From Stropharia rugosoannulata (lineage: Eukaryota; Basidiomycota; Agaricomycetes; Agaricales; Strophariaceae): 64,000 nt of DNA. Made by a program: the position numbers and the translations under genes. This document shows, in pieces, positions 33,296-45,420 of the stretch. Location of the stretch: NCBI GenBank assembly GCA_028532985.1, contig JANCIK010000012.1, forward strand, positions 434,001 to 498,000, read 5' to 3'. The notes beneath the pieces were generated by a model. The model saw only the letters and a list, made by a program, of their open reading frames with translations, was not told the DNA's origin and searched no databases. Position 1 is the first letter of the stretch, and each line of letters begins with the position of its first letter.

Positions 33296-34108
33296 CTACA
33301 TGACTGGTGGATCCTCCAAGATATGAAGCGACAAAAGCTTGGGTAGAAAACCATGTGTGGAGTCGTATTTCAAGTCAAACTCGACCCAGACCAAAGATCC
33401 TGGAAGACTACTTGTTTGATTCCAGAAGTCTGTGAGCCTGTCTTGGTAGTACGTGGGTAGATTGTTGACCTTGTAACAGTCATAGAGGGGTACTAGATGC
33501 TCCTTGAATTGATCGTCGACTTGCCAGTTTCGAGCATCATTTAAGGTATCTGATTTTTCTCAACATTAAACGTGTTTTTTGCCATGATGTGTCGCTTACC
33601 TTTCCTGGCATCATTCTGTTGTTCAGGCTAGTTAATAGTCGGCTCAGGTTTTGAAAGGAAGATGCAGACATACCTGCTCTCGGAATATCTTATGACTGAA
33701 TTTGAAATTCGACCCAGAAGTTGAACGACGGATGAACCCTTCCGTGATAGGTTTGTTGCGCAAGGTGTCGCCTAACATGTTCAAAACAGGCAGAACTTTC
33801 TTGAAGTCTTCGTTGTACACCGCATAATCGGGACCAGGAGCCTCTAATTCGAAGTGAACGCTCGCTTCGCTGAAGTCTCCGGGAGGTACGAAGTCGCCGT
33901 GGTGGTCGATGAGTAATTCAACATCACTAACTCTCCCTACGATTGAGCACGTCCGGGCTTTATTGCAATATTGGTTGCCCAGCAATAGATCATCGGGGTG
34001 GGGTCCTGTTACGAGCCAGCTGGTAGTAACAAGAAAATCTGTGCCGTTGGGTATGTAACCTTCAGCGCCTTTGACTCTTGGGTAGACTGACTCGTGGTAG
34101 GGTACCAT
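33296..34108 (-). CDS. Hypothetical protein, about 250 aa
   Basis: Three minus-strand exons join in phase: 34108-33674, a small one of 28 nt encoding PEQQNDARK, and a last one ending at 33296. The start MVPYHESVYPRVKGAEGYIP was chosen because splicing and composition are good from there; a longer upstream frame also exists. Segments include NGTDFLVTTSWLVTGPHPDD, CSIVGRVSDVELLIDHHGDF, FELEAPGPDYAVYNEDF, TLNDARNWQVDDQFKEHL and a C-terminus with SLVWVEFDLKYDSTHGFLP. It has no signal peptide, no membrane helix and no family I recognise. It lies convergent with the lectin, about 260 bp away. Confidence 0.6.
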
Positions 34109-35101
34109 AATTGAATGTTGCAAGCGCTGAGAGTGCGTATGAATGCAATCACCCCCGCGCTTTTTTATTACATCTACGATTGTCACCTGATTTGTCACGA
34201 TTTTGTTGGGGTTTTCAAGGGTTTTTCTTGTCGTGAGACGATCGTCAGGCTACGATCGCACGCAGAATTTTCATTAAATCATTACCTTGTCCAAATCTTG
34301 TCCCATCTCAATTTCCCAACAAATTTGCTCCTGAATGGTATGGATACCGTTTGGGCATCACATGCCAATCACTCGTCTTGATACCTCTTGCATTACTACT
34401 ATACATCAAGATTAACTTATCATAGGCACAGCAATGAATTAAGACTTTCAAGACTTTCAAGCAGTTTTGTTTAATATTTTTCTTGCGCTCTGCCAAATTT
34501 GCTTTTTCGTCATACCAAATGCCCAAGCCGTTGCAGTGGTCAAACACCAACGCATCATATCCAGCCTAAAGTTGGTCGATAAGCAAAATATAACAGTAAG
34601 CCAACTACTGGCAGCGGCTCATATAATATGAACTTCACAGATCAGTGTTCAAATGTTCAACGTTCAACCCAAGTAGGGAACAGAAACATAGACACAGTTA
34701 TTCCAACACAATGCTTTATATAGCCTTACTTTAATTTCACACAGCGATTTTCGAGCAAGCCACAGGGCCCAGCGATGAATCGATGATGTCACATGATTAT
34801 TCGGTTACTCGAAGTTCGTGTTCAAAGTTGAATTTGATCTGACACCAACTGCAAACCTATGTGGGTTACGGTCCAACCTGAGCGGAACGTTCTTAAATCT
34901 TGACCTGTGCTTCCTTTATGCTTGAGGCTGTTACGCATCCCCTATCTGTATGTCTACTGTATCTCTTTGCTCTGTTGAGCAACTTCTCCACAAAGATGCT
35001 CACCGTTGTCCGGCAAACCAATGACAGGAGACGGACCCCAATTCAAGTGAGTTGTACCAATATCATGTTAAATTCCTCCTCAACCTTTACTAGTCTCCTA
35101 G
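34109..35101. other. Intergenic, divergent promoter region
   Basis: Between the unknown minus-strand gene and the F-box gene. An ATG at 34996 followed by a short open stretch might be the first exon of the F-box gene, but the frame does not join cleanly to 35102. Nothing else recognised. Confidence 0.35.
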
Positions 35102-36660
35102 GTATAAATCGACGCGTGCACTTACATCATCATTTGGGTTGACACTCCCGAGCGAACTATTGTTGGAGGTATTACAATGGTTGGACTGGAGGGACATATT
35201 ACGGGTACGCCAGGTAAGCTTTTGCGCCAAGCCATCTGGACCGTAAATAACTACGAGTTACAATAGACATGCAAATTCCTGCTGGCTGCAACTGAGTTCA
35301 GGATAATTTGGAGGCGCCTCGTCAATGAACACATCAGCACAAGTGTAATACCACCTGTGTTAGAGCGTGCTATGGATACTTATACCTCTAACGAGCTCCA
35401 GAAACTCTTCTTACTCTGGAAGAGTGCAGAATGTGGGTGGAGAACCAATGGTACTCATGTTCCTCGTGAGCGCACGTTCAAAGGCCCTACGGTGCCCCTC
35501 GAATGCATCTATCTCGCTCCGGGTGGACGATGGCTCCTCTTCTTGGGCTACTATGGAGCCTTGACATGCTATGACCTCGACTCCGACAGCTTCAGCAAAA
35601 CCCAGCTTATGCCAGACCAATTGGGAAGTGGGGAATGTACTATGGCCGTCGACCACGATATTAGCTCTCCAACCCTATCTTTTACAATTGCTGTATCCAT
35701 TCGGGGCGTCTTTCTCGACAGTGACATTCCAGTTCGCCAGCATAAATTGCAGATCTGGCGCGTTAATATGGTATTAGATGAACTGCGGGGGACTACTGGC
35801 CTTGAAGCAAACCTCTTGGCTTCTTTTTACCACCGCCCAGAAATTTCCAGAGTATACAAGATATCAATTCTGGGTCCTCACGTTGCCTTCGTTGGGGTAA
35901 GTGAACAAAATCGCACGTCATACGCCTATGTATTAGACTGGGAACAGTGGAAAGGAGAAGAATGTAAACATTATCCGTTACGGATATCATATGATGAGGT
36001 TTTGCCACAAGTATGTTGGCCGATGCATCATCATAAAAGGTTGCGTGAGCTAATACTTGTATTTGAAAGGTCACCATCCACCTTCTTTCGTCCAGTAGGC
36101 TTTTTGTCATTTATTCCACTGGTGGTTGTATGCTTTACGACTACTCTACTAGCCATGAGACCTTTGGAAGCTCGCCTGCGCTTTCTGAGGAATCATTTTT
36201 CACTGAACTGCAATACTGGGATGCGAGATTCTCATCGTCATCTTTTTCACATCCATCAAAGAACACTTTCAGACTCGTCCGACTCCGCAACTTGTCCCTT
36301 TCTGTGCTCACGTTTGACGATACCTTACCCTCGGCGCCATTGGACTTTATACAGATAGGGGATATTCCTGAATCGATCCTGTCTGCGGACGCAGGGAGTC
36401 CGTGCATCGGACAAAGCGTTGCCATTACCGTCGGCATCAGCCACTTGTCTTTCTCTACGTATCATGATACCTCAAAATCTCCCGGGCTATCTCAGCAAAC
36501 TAGGTCTTCAAACGACTTGCCGTTCTTGGGAAGGAAATTATTTGACGAACAGTCTGGTCGCATTCTGCTTATTGACTGGGAAAGAGGTGGAGCGGACATC
36601 AGAGTTATTGACATTGCTTTGGTGTACCGTAACAACTTCAACATTTCAAGTATCTACTAA
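35102..36660 (+). CDS. F-box protein (start and end uncertain)
   Basis: Exon segments: about 35102-35213, 35267-36010, and 36070 to about 36660. The first carries a clear F-box: LTLPSELLLEVLQWLDWRDI, then LRVRQ. The next begins TCKFLLAATEFRIIWRRLV and NEHISTSVIPP, the usual F-box tail with a conserved W. A beta-propeller-like region follows (ECIYLAPGGRWLLFLGYYG, ALTCYDLDSD, KISILGPHVAFVG, SSSRLFVIYSTGG, VGISHLSFSTYHD). Such proteins are SCF ubiquitin-ligase substrate adaptors and are greatly expanded in agaricomycetes. The initiator ATG is not settled: 34996 is the nearest upstream candidate. The frame stops at 36660, but a GTGTAC donor before it leaves room for further 3' exons in 36747-37282. 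Confidence 0.65.
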
Positions 36661-38218
36661 TACTTATATAATTTGGTGGGGTACATATGTTCCACTATTC
36701 ACGTTCATTGTCGATATGGCATACTTTGCCAGCTCTTTCTTCATAGTTGTCAATTGTTTTGATTGGCCCCGGGCCCTGTCAAGAGGAAGATATTCCCGTG
36801 TCGAAAAGGGCCGTCATTAACACAACCCACGGTAATAAACTCAGTATACTTCAAAAGACTTTCCACTTCCCCGATAGCTTTCAACTGGTATGTCTAGCAG
36901 AATTATCTGTAGCCATCCTAAAAACAGAACTGGTGCTACTGAATCATGGCATAGCAGGCATTTGAACCCTACAACCCAACTACAGCAACGACTCACTGCT
37001 CCCCAAGTCGACCTTTCTGAATTGAGTACTATATTACCCGAACCCTTCAACGTCGACAGCCAGCTAGTGATATCTTCCAACCGCTGTAAGGTTATAAAAT
37101 TCGGAACAAGCACAATCAATATTCTGCAGACAGTGTGTACAAACTCTGTCTCCGCTTTAGACCCCGGGCCTGGACTTCCATACTTGACTAAGACAACTTC
37201 GCTGTCGTATATGTCTTACTCTATCACCCTTTCTAGACTGTTGCGGGCCTACAATCTTGCTTCGATGCGGTACGCTGGATGATCCATTCCACATCTGTTG
37301 GCTTGTTTCTCGCTCAGCCATCTGCAGAAACGTCGCATTCTGCTAGAGCTACTGGGGGGTGTTACAAATGTCAAGTTCATCACCTGGACTCCTTGCGCCC
37401 CCAGGCCCGCATCCTAGTGCCATGTCAAGGGAGCATTCAAGTGAGTTTACCCACTGCACTACTGCTTGAATCAACATCAACTCGTGCCTAGGGCAATCAC
37501 TTCAACCTTCCGTTGTTAGTGATGGACGATCTACAATATACCTGACCCCCACTACCACTGCCCATACATCAGTTCTTACGCACAGCTTCCCGGGACAGCA
37601 GAGTATTTTGCAGCACAACATAGGGATTTACATCCATTACCAATCTTCCCCTCAGGGTGCACAATCTCAGCCGCAACCACGACCGAATTCACATGAGACT
37701 CTACCGCAAGGGAGATCCCAGGAAGGCTTCTGCTGCCTGCGGTGTTGCTCTTTGTATGTTTTCATATCGGTTCTTGAGGGGATTCTATTGACGCTATCAC
37801 TCTTCTGTGCCAGGTTTGCCCTGTGTTGTACAGCACTCTGCTGTCCACGGGTATGCCCGTGCATGTATTTCTGATGAAACCGAACGATCGATGTCCGCTC
37901 GGGGCATGTATATGAATGAGCTGGCATGCGCCATGGGGCCTGTAGACATGTGCAGAGTCAGAAGGTACCCTTCGATGCCTTCCCCGAATCCTAAGACGGG
38001 CCGTGAATGAATACAAAGCTCAGCTGTACGACAGCTTCGCATAGTTCATATCTTTGAGCGATACACATATTCGTACATTAACTCAAATAACTCCATGCCT
38101 CGCCTTCTTCGCAGTATTGCCGCGAAAGAATGACTGTGCTCTGGTCCTTCCCAGTCCTAAAATAATCCGCTTCATCCCTACTCCTTGCCCCTCCCGTCTG
38201 CAATTTAACTTGATTTGT
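36661..38218. other. Intergenic or F-box gene 3' remnants
   Basis: 36890-37282 has an open frame rich in Ser/Thr/Leu (SNRCKVIKFGTSTINILQ) that could be a last exon of the F-box gene or a relic of a related one. 37300-38218 shows only short open stretches without support. Confidence 0.3.
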
Positions 38219-38515
38219 TTAAAGGTAGCCCAAAAAGCCACCGTGACGCGACCTCGACCGTCGGTGCCTGCGCGAGGGCGCCGAAGAAACTATGACAGTT
38301 GGTTGCTGTGCGTAGTAAGGCATCGTGGTGTGGTGCGTGTACCCATATTGTTGCGGGTACTGTTGCGGGTAAACCATAGGCGCATGCATTGTCGGGTAGT
38401 AGTGTTGACCAGGCATGACCGCGCTCATGGGCGCTGCTGGGTAGTACGACCTCTGGGCAGGGTAGCCGGGGGTAACGAAGGAAGTGACGCTGCCTGCGGT
38501 GCTTGGGTAGAACAT
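38219..38515 (-). CDS. Small Tyr/Pro/Gln-rich protein with basic tail
   Basis: A single-exon 98-residue frame starting MFYPSTAGSVTSFVTPGYPA. It has a PMVYPQQYPQQYGY tandem motif in the middle, PTVIVSS, and the very basic end RRHRRSRSRHGGFLGYL. It has no signal peptide or membrane helix. Low-complexity Y/P/Q segments followed by an Arg/His tail suggest a disordered protein that could bind membranes or nucleic acid. I recognise no characterised family. The strand and start are supported by the coherent composition across the whole frame; the other frames are broken. Confidence 0.55.
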   Translation of the reverse strand: MFYPSTAGSVTSFVTPGYPAQRSYYPAAPMSAVMPGQHYYPTMHAPMVYPQQYPQQYGYTHHTTMPYYAQQPTVIVSSAPSRRHRRSRSRHGGFLGYL

Positions 38516-41500
38516 CTTGTGCGCGTAGGTGTTAGGATGGGGTGTTCTGGAGAACTGAAGAGCGTAATCGGTTTAAGTATGTATAAAGCGGACTTTTCTA
38601 AATTCTAATACTGGAGTGCTGGTTATAGCAAGGAAGTCGTGAAAGTTCGTCGATTGGATCGTCAAAGATATTAAAGTGGGTTCGTCAGGCCAGCCTGTTG
38701 GGGAACTAAAAAGAACCTTTCACACAGCGCAGCGAGCTTTTATATCATTCACTCCGCCCCATTGGGGAGCCCAAGGGCTGTGCAAAGTTGATCAAAAACA
38801 GTGACAAATCGTCCGTTGTGGCTACCATCAAATGTAAGAGGTTGAACCAATACTGCCTTGTCGCTGTTGCTCTTAGACTCTAACCGTTCGAGATCAGGTA
38901 TTGGCTTACAGTAAGTAATGCGCCGCAAGTCATTGTCATTATTGATCGACGCCGTATGCACACTGCCCAAGGCCATGAGCAAACCACGAGTAACGTCCTC
39001 CAGAGGTCCTTCCGTGCTGCGCGTATGATGCTAAACAGAAGTGGATCTAGAGGGGTGATGGACTTGGACGGCTCCTAGATGGCCCTCCTCCGTTGTGTAT
39101 CCTTTACAGTGTGCGCAGATCATTTCCCTTGACGAAAACCATCCACCAATGATATGCAATTTTAGGGCGCTTAATTTTGTACGCCCTACTTTCTAATGGC
39201 TCATGGCTATGTTCCTGGCTCCGTTGTCAGGAAGATGCTATGTACCAGCCATCCATGATGCACGATGATCTACCCAACCTGTCGCAATTGGCAGGAATGT
39301 ATGTTTTCCAGTGAAATCTATAAAGGTAGACGTTAATATATATAAAACAACAACACTAACAAGAAAACACAAGAGAGTACACGTTGTGACTGTCGTCTTG
39401 GAATAGGAACCTGCCCCGGACGATTCCTCGATCAGGGCGTCCTGTTGAGATGTATGGCACATTCTAACGGCTGTATCACAAACGTACTACCTTCGGAGAT
39501 AGCATATACAGCTCTCATTCTTGTCATGCTGTATACGACTACTGTGCCTCTTCGGTGGCAAGTTCGAATGCAAGCCAATCTCACACCAATATTTACGCGG
39601 TGCAGGCTTTAATATGCTCTATATAATTCAAAATTTAATGGCTACCCCACATTAGACGTTGTGGGTAATCGGATAGTCACCAGAAACTGGGTGGCATCCT
39701 CATGATCAGTTGTCCAAAAACGGCTCAATAATGAGAGGAAATTGACTGAGTGCAGGTAAAAGACACTTTCTACTCGATGGAAAGCTCAGTAATGCACGGC
39801 TGCAGTCTTTATATATTCGTATCTGGGCAGAAATACCTCTGATAGTAAACATAGCTATGCTAAAAATAGAATGCGCAAGATTTGCGATGACAATGTCCAG
39901 CACTGCGGTAGGAAATGGTGCTCACTTGCTATCTACAACATTCTCCAGGGCTTTTGAAGAATAGGGAATAAATGACCGTAAATTATTAGTGAAATGAAAA
40001 CAATCATTTACAACGGTGTACTTATACCGTGGTGACTGTGCATTAGGGGGAGTCACCGGTCATGAACAGTGCCACTTTGTGGTTCGACTTACTACTACGC
40101 CATAGATAGTAAAGGAGACCTCCATTGAATCATCAGGTCCGGGATGGAGGTTTCAGTCCCTCGTGCGAAAGTCAAATGCAATAGAGTTTGAATCCGCAGC
40201 AACGTACATACCATATGACTGGGTGCAGTCATCGTCGGCGTCTTGGTGTAAGCAGTGGCCAGGGAGCATCTTTGCATTGCCTTTGCATGTCGTATTGCTC
40301 ATTACGAAGACAGCATAGTGATCGGCCGCCACAATGATCAATCACCCATCGGATACTCGGCGCTCGACGTTAAATCCTACTTGCAGTTAGAAGACAAGTA
40401 AAGTAGCGCTCGAAGAACGCCCTGATGGGCGGTTACGGTCCACCAGTCGGCGATGGCTTGCGCAGCTTTGCGCCGGGACGGAGGTAGACCAGTGGCCGAA
40501 CCGGAGTGTTCCAGCAGGAACCCCATGTAGACTAGAAGAGAAAAATGAGCAAGCGTTTTGTTTTACGAGCAGTATTTCACATAGCATTAGCTCTGCTAAG
40601 GCGCTAAACTTTTGCAATGTAGGCTCACCTGGCTGAGCAAATCAAAGATGGTGAAGGTCAAAGCTCGAGATACATCCACACCGCCACTTCAATTACATCT
40701 TCGGCATTGCGGCTCACCCGCAGCATTCTATTTTTATCTCCCCAAGGAAGAAAGTAGCAAATGGACTTTAGAGCCAACTGACAATCTGCGGGTAAAGGTG
40801 CACATGTACAGGACATCGCAAATTAACAGCTTGACAAGGGTGAAACGGGATTGCGATGAAAGCGTGCGATGGTGACCCGGAGGAGCCTTGCCCTGATTAT
40901 CATTTCCTCGAACAGCGAGCTCGGACAAAATCAGATGTGTAGAGTTATACTTGATCTAATGCACTTGTCACTTGCTTGTAGCTCATATAGGATAAAAATT
41001 CGCCTTGTCCTCAAAGCTTGATCAAATCACTGCATTTTGTCTGCTACACAGCGTAGTCTATAGTTAGCTAGTGTGGTAAATCGAAGGTTGGTTTTGTATA
41101 GTTCAGTATTTCTCAGCATGAGATTCGCCGCAGATAGTTCGTCTAACGGACATGCGTCAGCTGCGCCTTCAGTGGTCACCGCTTTAAAGAACAATTATAG
41201 CATGGAGCAGCAGGTTACTTGAAGTTCAAGGGACGTACTCATGTAACAAAAATGCGGCGATTACAATATAAATTTCGCAACATATCCCACGGATTTGTCA
41301 AGGCTACAGTACAAGAAAGATTTCAAACCATTACATGGTGACATATGCAAGCGTTAGTCTACATAAATAAATGTCTCATGCATACCCATCGACGCTCGAC
41401 TATCCAATAATAAGCGTTGCGAAGTGATCCTAGCCCCAGTTACCCCCTTTCTAATTCCAATCTTCTCACCTACGTCACAGCGTGCTTAAAATCCCACATC

Positions 41501-42023
41501 CAATCGAGATCCCGCCTAGAAGTTAGCCGATCTGTGCGTTATCCAAGAAATGTATTTGCGAGCTGCTGCGGGGGCGAGAGACTTCGTTTGCATATTCATA
41601 GTGGCCAAATTTCGCCTTCTGCGTTTTCTGTTTCTGCCATTAGCAACTTCTAAGGAGAAGAAGAGGAAGAGGTGGATCGAGCTTGTCTATTGCTGTGAGA
41701 TACTTCTATTAATAAAAGGAGCTATTTTGAATTTGTGACAACCGCAGCGAGCTCGACACCTTGATTTCATAAGGGTCCGTGTGGCATCCCCATCCCCAAT
41801 TAAGCAAGAATGCTTTATGCTCATTCCCGTTCAGATCAGATTATGGAACGACGGCTGTATCGAACATGCTGTGGAGCCTTATTCGAGCGTTGAATGGGCA
41901 CCAATACCCGGCAGCCTTTCTCACGTAGTAATCCTGCCAGTTTGAAAACCTTCAAATAACGCACGGGTTGGCGTTTTGGTCCCGCACATTCCTTTGTCCA
42001 AAATCCTCCCACCCCAGAAAAAA
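38516..42023. other. Gene-poor region with possible decayed exons
   Basis: Minus-strand fragments with splice-like borders occur: 39031-38749 (ending LTFDGSHNGRFVTVFDQLC), about 40520-40396 (VYMGFLLEHSGSATG, then AIADWWTVTAHQGVLRALLY), and 40928-40734. They do not assemble into one convincing gene and may be relics of one or two. A minus-strand frame at 39462-39238 has a hydrophobic stretch. No repeat or RNA gene recognised. The last 600 bp presumably include the promoter of the cupredoxin gene. Confidence 0.35.
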
Positions 42024-43025
42024 ATGTTCGCTGCTGCTGTTACTACTCTGGCTTTGGCTTCGGCCGCTGCGGCTCAGATGGTAAGAGGTATTCAGGATTT
42101 CAGGTGACCAATACTAACCTCTGGACAACAGACCATCCAGGTCGGTGGAGAGACGTCCACCGCCGGGGGAGTCTTCCAGTACATTCCCCCCACTATGACC
42201 GCGACCAATGGCACTGTTGTCACCTTCGAGTTTACCGGAGTGTACGTACCTACTATTTTTTTTGTCAGATAGCGCGTCGTTTGACCACTGGCCTTTCTGC
42301 AGTCCGGGAAACCACAGTGTAACGCAATCATCTTTTGACGCCCCATGCACCCCTTTGGAGGGAGGATTCGACTCCGGTTGGCTCCTTGTCCTCAACCAAC
42401 CTAAGGTCACCCCGACATGGAATCTCACCATCACGAATGCCACTCAACGTGAGTCTATTAATTTGGCACTATCCAAACCTTTCGTTAATATTACTATTCT
42501 TTTAGCCATCTGGTTCTTCTGCAAGCAGCTCGCCCCCCTGACGCACTGTGACGCTGGTGAGTTTTTAATAACGAGTACAATGTGCAAGACCTAATTGTGC
42601 GCAGGTATGGTTGGTGCCATCAACCCCCCAACAACTGGCAACACGTACGCCAACTTCAAGGCTAACGCGGTGAAGCTCACCGGCGATTCCGGCGTAAGTT
42701 CATCTGGAATATTTACCCAGCTTTTTCTGACGGGTTGTAATAGCAAGGCATCGGTGGACTTGTCGGCATTGGCGCTTCAGCATCCGCTAACATCGGCCCC
42801 ATTTCTGGCGATGTGACGCTCTTCGGTACTCCTACAGCCGGCACTGCAACTGCCCCTGCTCCTACCGGCACTGGTTCGAGTGGCAGCTCTGGTTCGAGTG
42901 GTAGCTCCAGCTCCACGGGGTCGGGCACCGCAGCCAGCCCTACCAAAACTGGTGCTGCTGTCTCTGTTGGAGCCAACTTCCTCACCCTCGGTGTCGCAGC
43001 TCTTGCAGGCCTATACCTGGCCTAA
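42024..43025 (+). CDS. Secreted GPI-anchored cupredoxin-like protein
   Basis: Six exons join in phase: 42024-42080, 42132-42241, 42303-42448, 42506-42556, 42605-42693 and 42744-43025. The protein of about 244 residues opens with a signal peptide (MFAAAVTTLALASAAAA). A cupredoxin domain follows: TIQVGGE, FQYIPPTMTATNGTVVTFEF, PGNHSVTQSSF, PIWFFCKQLAPLTHCDAGM. H (GNHS), C (FFC) and H/M (THCDAGM) lie where a type-1 copper site would be. Then comes a Thr/Ser/Gly stalk and a C-terminal hydrophobic end (GVAALAGLYLA) typical of a GPI signal. Related fungal serine-rich proteins sit in the cell wall. Whether it binds copper is not shown; the Cys and Met spacing is compatible. Confidence 0.85.
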
Positions 43026-43362
43026 GATGTTCATCAAGCCATAGTATATCCGCATCTTGACATGTTACATCGAACATTGACACTGGTTTCGTTTCTCCTC
43101 ATTAATTCCTTCAGTGTCATAGTGTTGCTAGAGCGCGCTGTTACTCAGATGTGATTATATACCTCGGTATAATATACAATTAATTTTCACTTGGTCAATG
43201 ATTCGATTGTTTGAGCCATAACCTCATACAGTGAAAGTAGTAAGCTGTACCGAGTCTTCAGAAGTATCTGTGATGATACATTGGTAACCAAACATTTAAA
43301 GAGATATGTAGCTTGCCGATTCCGCTATTAGAGTGTTCACAAGCTGAACACTGAAGTTCTGA
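43026..43362. other. Convergent intergenic space
   Basis: 3' flanks of the cupredoxin and RING genes. AT-rich, with nothing else seen. Confidence 0.5.
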
Positions 43363-44597
43363 TCAGTTGGATCCATCATAGTAAGGACTACGGCGAGTAT
43401 ATTCCTTCACACATTCCCCACAGCCGGGGACGAGGCACCTGTAGATTTTGACAAATTGGTTTGACCCCGTCCCACAGAAATCATGTTCGCCGTCAGACGC
43501 AACGCACTCCAAAACCGCAGTATATTGCGGCACTCTAGCTTCCTTCTGATACTTCTTCTTCTTCGCTAATATGTCCTTGCCTGTCTTCAGAGCCCGTACC
43601 CTCGGTGCTGGTGGCGCAGCAGGTGACTCAACTTCGGCAGGTACAGGTTGAATACGACGGGGCTGTTGCTGGTTACGCGTACGCGCCTGTCGAGATGTTG
43701 CAAAAATAGATGTCGCCTCACCGGAATTCGCTCTGGTACTGGTCGGACATGGGCAGAAAGTCACACTTTGCAGAACATAATGTTTTCCTAAAATGCTTAC
43801 CCCGTGAACGGACTAACAGTTGCGGTAGGCTGTGGTGCTGACTCTGGCTGCGCGGTAGTCGTCGAGGACCGGTTTTGCTGCAGTCGCTTAAACGATTCCA
43901 TAGTCTGCTCGATGAATTCCCATTGCTTGTCAATACGTCTCTGCATTTCGGTCTTCTGTTCTTCCAAGGCCGCAATCTTAGCAGCAAGGGCATCACGATC
44001 TGAAGTCAGCCTCCTGGCTCTGTTTGCAGCGTCGTCGCGTGCATGACGCATCTGTAGCTCGCTTTCCCTTAGACGGTCAACCTCTCGCTTTTGCGTATCA
44101 TGTATCGTAGTAAGTTCTGCGTTCTGTCTGATGAAAAGAACATTTTCCGCCTGACTGCGCGCCAACTTTCTTTCAGCGATTCCTTTATTGAGTAATGCAT
44201 CGTCAAGGTCTTTCTTCAGTTGTTCGGTATCGCCATCGGTCACGGTGGCTGTATTCGCATTGCGTCGAGGGGACGCGAGGAAGATTTGACGCATCTGGGT
44301 TGGCGATACGTCTAGATTTCACGGCGAGAATTGTGTATCTATTCACATCTTTCGGTGACGGCGATCCAATACTCACCAGTCGACACCGTCTGGCGGCACA
44401 TTGGGCAGAGTACAACACCAGACCGTCCACGACGCAATCCCTCGATACATTCTTTATGAAAAAGATGCCCTAAAGCGTGTTTAAGTTTCAAACCAGACAA
44501 TGAAGGACGCGCAGAATTGAACAGAGGTGGGGCACTCACCACAGGAAAGACTATAGGCAGTATCCTGGAACTCGTCCCAGCAGATTACGCAGTCCAT
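43363..44597 (-). CDS. RING-H2 finger / coiled-coil protein (putative E3 ubiquitin ligase)
   Basis: Four minus-strand exons join in phase: 44597-44540, 44469-44377, 44311-43801 and 43738-43363. The N-terminus is a RING-H2 finger: CVICWDEF, SLSCGHLFHKECIEGL, VLCPMC (C-x2-C...C-x-H-x2-H-x2-C...C-x2-C). A long charged coiled coil follows (LKKDLDDALLNKGIAERKLA to EEQKTEMQRRIDKQWEF), then a Ser/Thr/Gln/Pro linker. The C-terminal region is basic and Cys-containing (YRCLVPGCGECVKEYTRR), possibly a second metal site. RING fingers recruit E2 enzymes, and the coiled coil suggests dimerisation. It shares a divergent intergenic region of about 820 bp with PMS1. Confidence 0.8.
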
Positions 44598-45420
44598 CGC
44601 CGACCAGAGAGACCGCGCACAGTGGGGAGTGATACCCGACTAACCAGCTCTGCAGGAGATACAAAGGTGTCCCTTTCAAGAACAAAACCAGTAAATCGCC
44701 CTCCAGACCTCTCGGGTTCCATCCAATTAACGACTAGCCCTATTTAAGTACCGGGGCTGATCTAAATGGGTCATAAGGCGTGATGCAAGAACAAAGGTCT
44801 ACAACAGGCTTACAATCAAAATGAGCGAATCACCAACCAATCTCGCCAACGAATCACAATGATAACCTTTATCTTTTTGACATTGTGGGAGATTTTTTAT
44901 TTGTGAATCAATTGTGTCCTTGTTTCCTGGAAGTTTAGCATGCCTAGAGTTCAGGCCTCAGCCCACCGCTGTAGCATACATTAGGTTTAAACCTTTGCTA
45001 AGTGTCGAGAATTACGAGCACCTGAGAAACGAAGAAGTAGATCAAAATGCAATATGTATGGTTAAAGGTCCCTATTGAGCCCGTAGCTGGTCCCGACTGA
45101 CGACCCCCGCCAATATTTCCAAGTTCAAGTCCAAGGTACGCCCTGTAGGATTGTGGTAGAGTTATGCAAAGAGCACTCACAGACTCGTAGCAGTAAACAA
45201 TCAGTGAGTTGGCAATGAAGGTGAGCGTGCAGAATCGGTGCAGAACATGTAGCTGTCGGACTTTGAAATATTCGGCTTGCCTCGGCTTGGCAAGTCTTAC
45301 CAGTTCCTCGTTTGATAGTCGCTTGAACTTGGGCGCCTTGCTCTGCTCGTCGCCATCATTTGCTGGATCTTTTGCTCATCTACAACTGAAACAAAGCTTC
45401 TCGAGTAACTAGGCATATTC
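44598..45420. other. Divergent promoter region of RING gene and PMS1
   Basis: No gene recognised. Both flanking genes start outward from here. No clear TATA box for either. Confidence 0.45.

Noticed and set aside
42713..42985. Minus-strand 90-residue frame
   Set aside because: Antisense of the Ser/Thr/Gly stalk of the cupredoxin gene.
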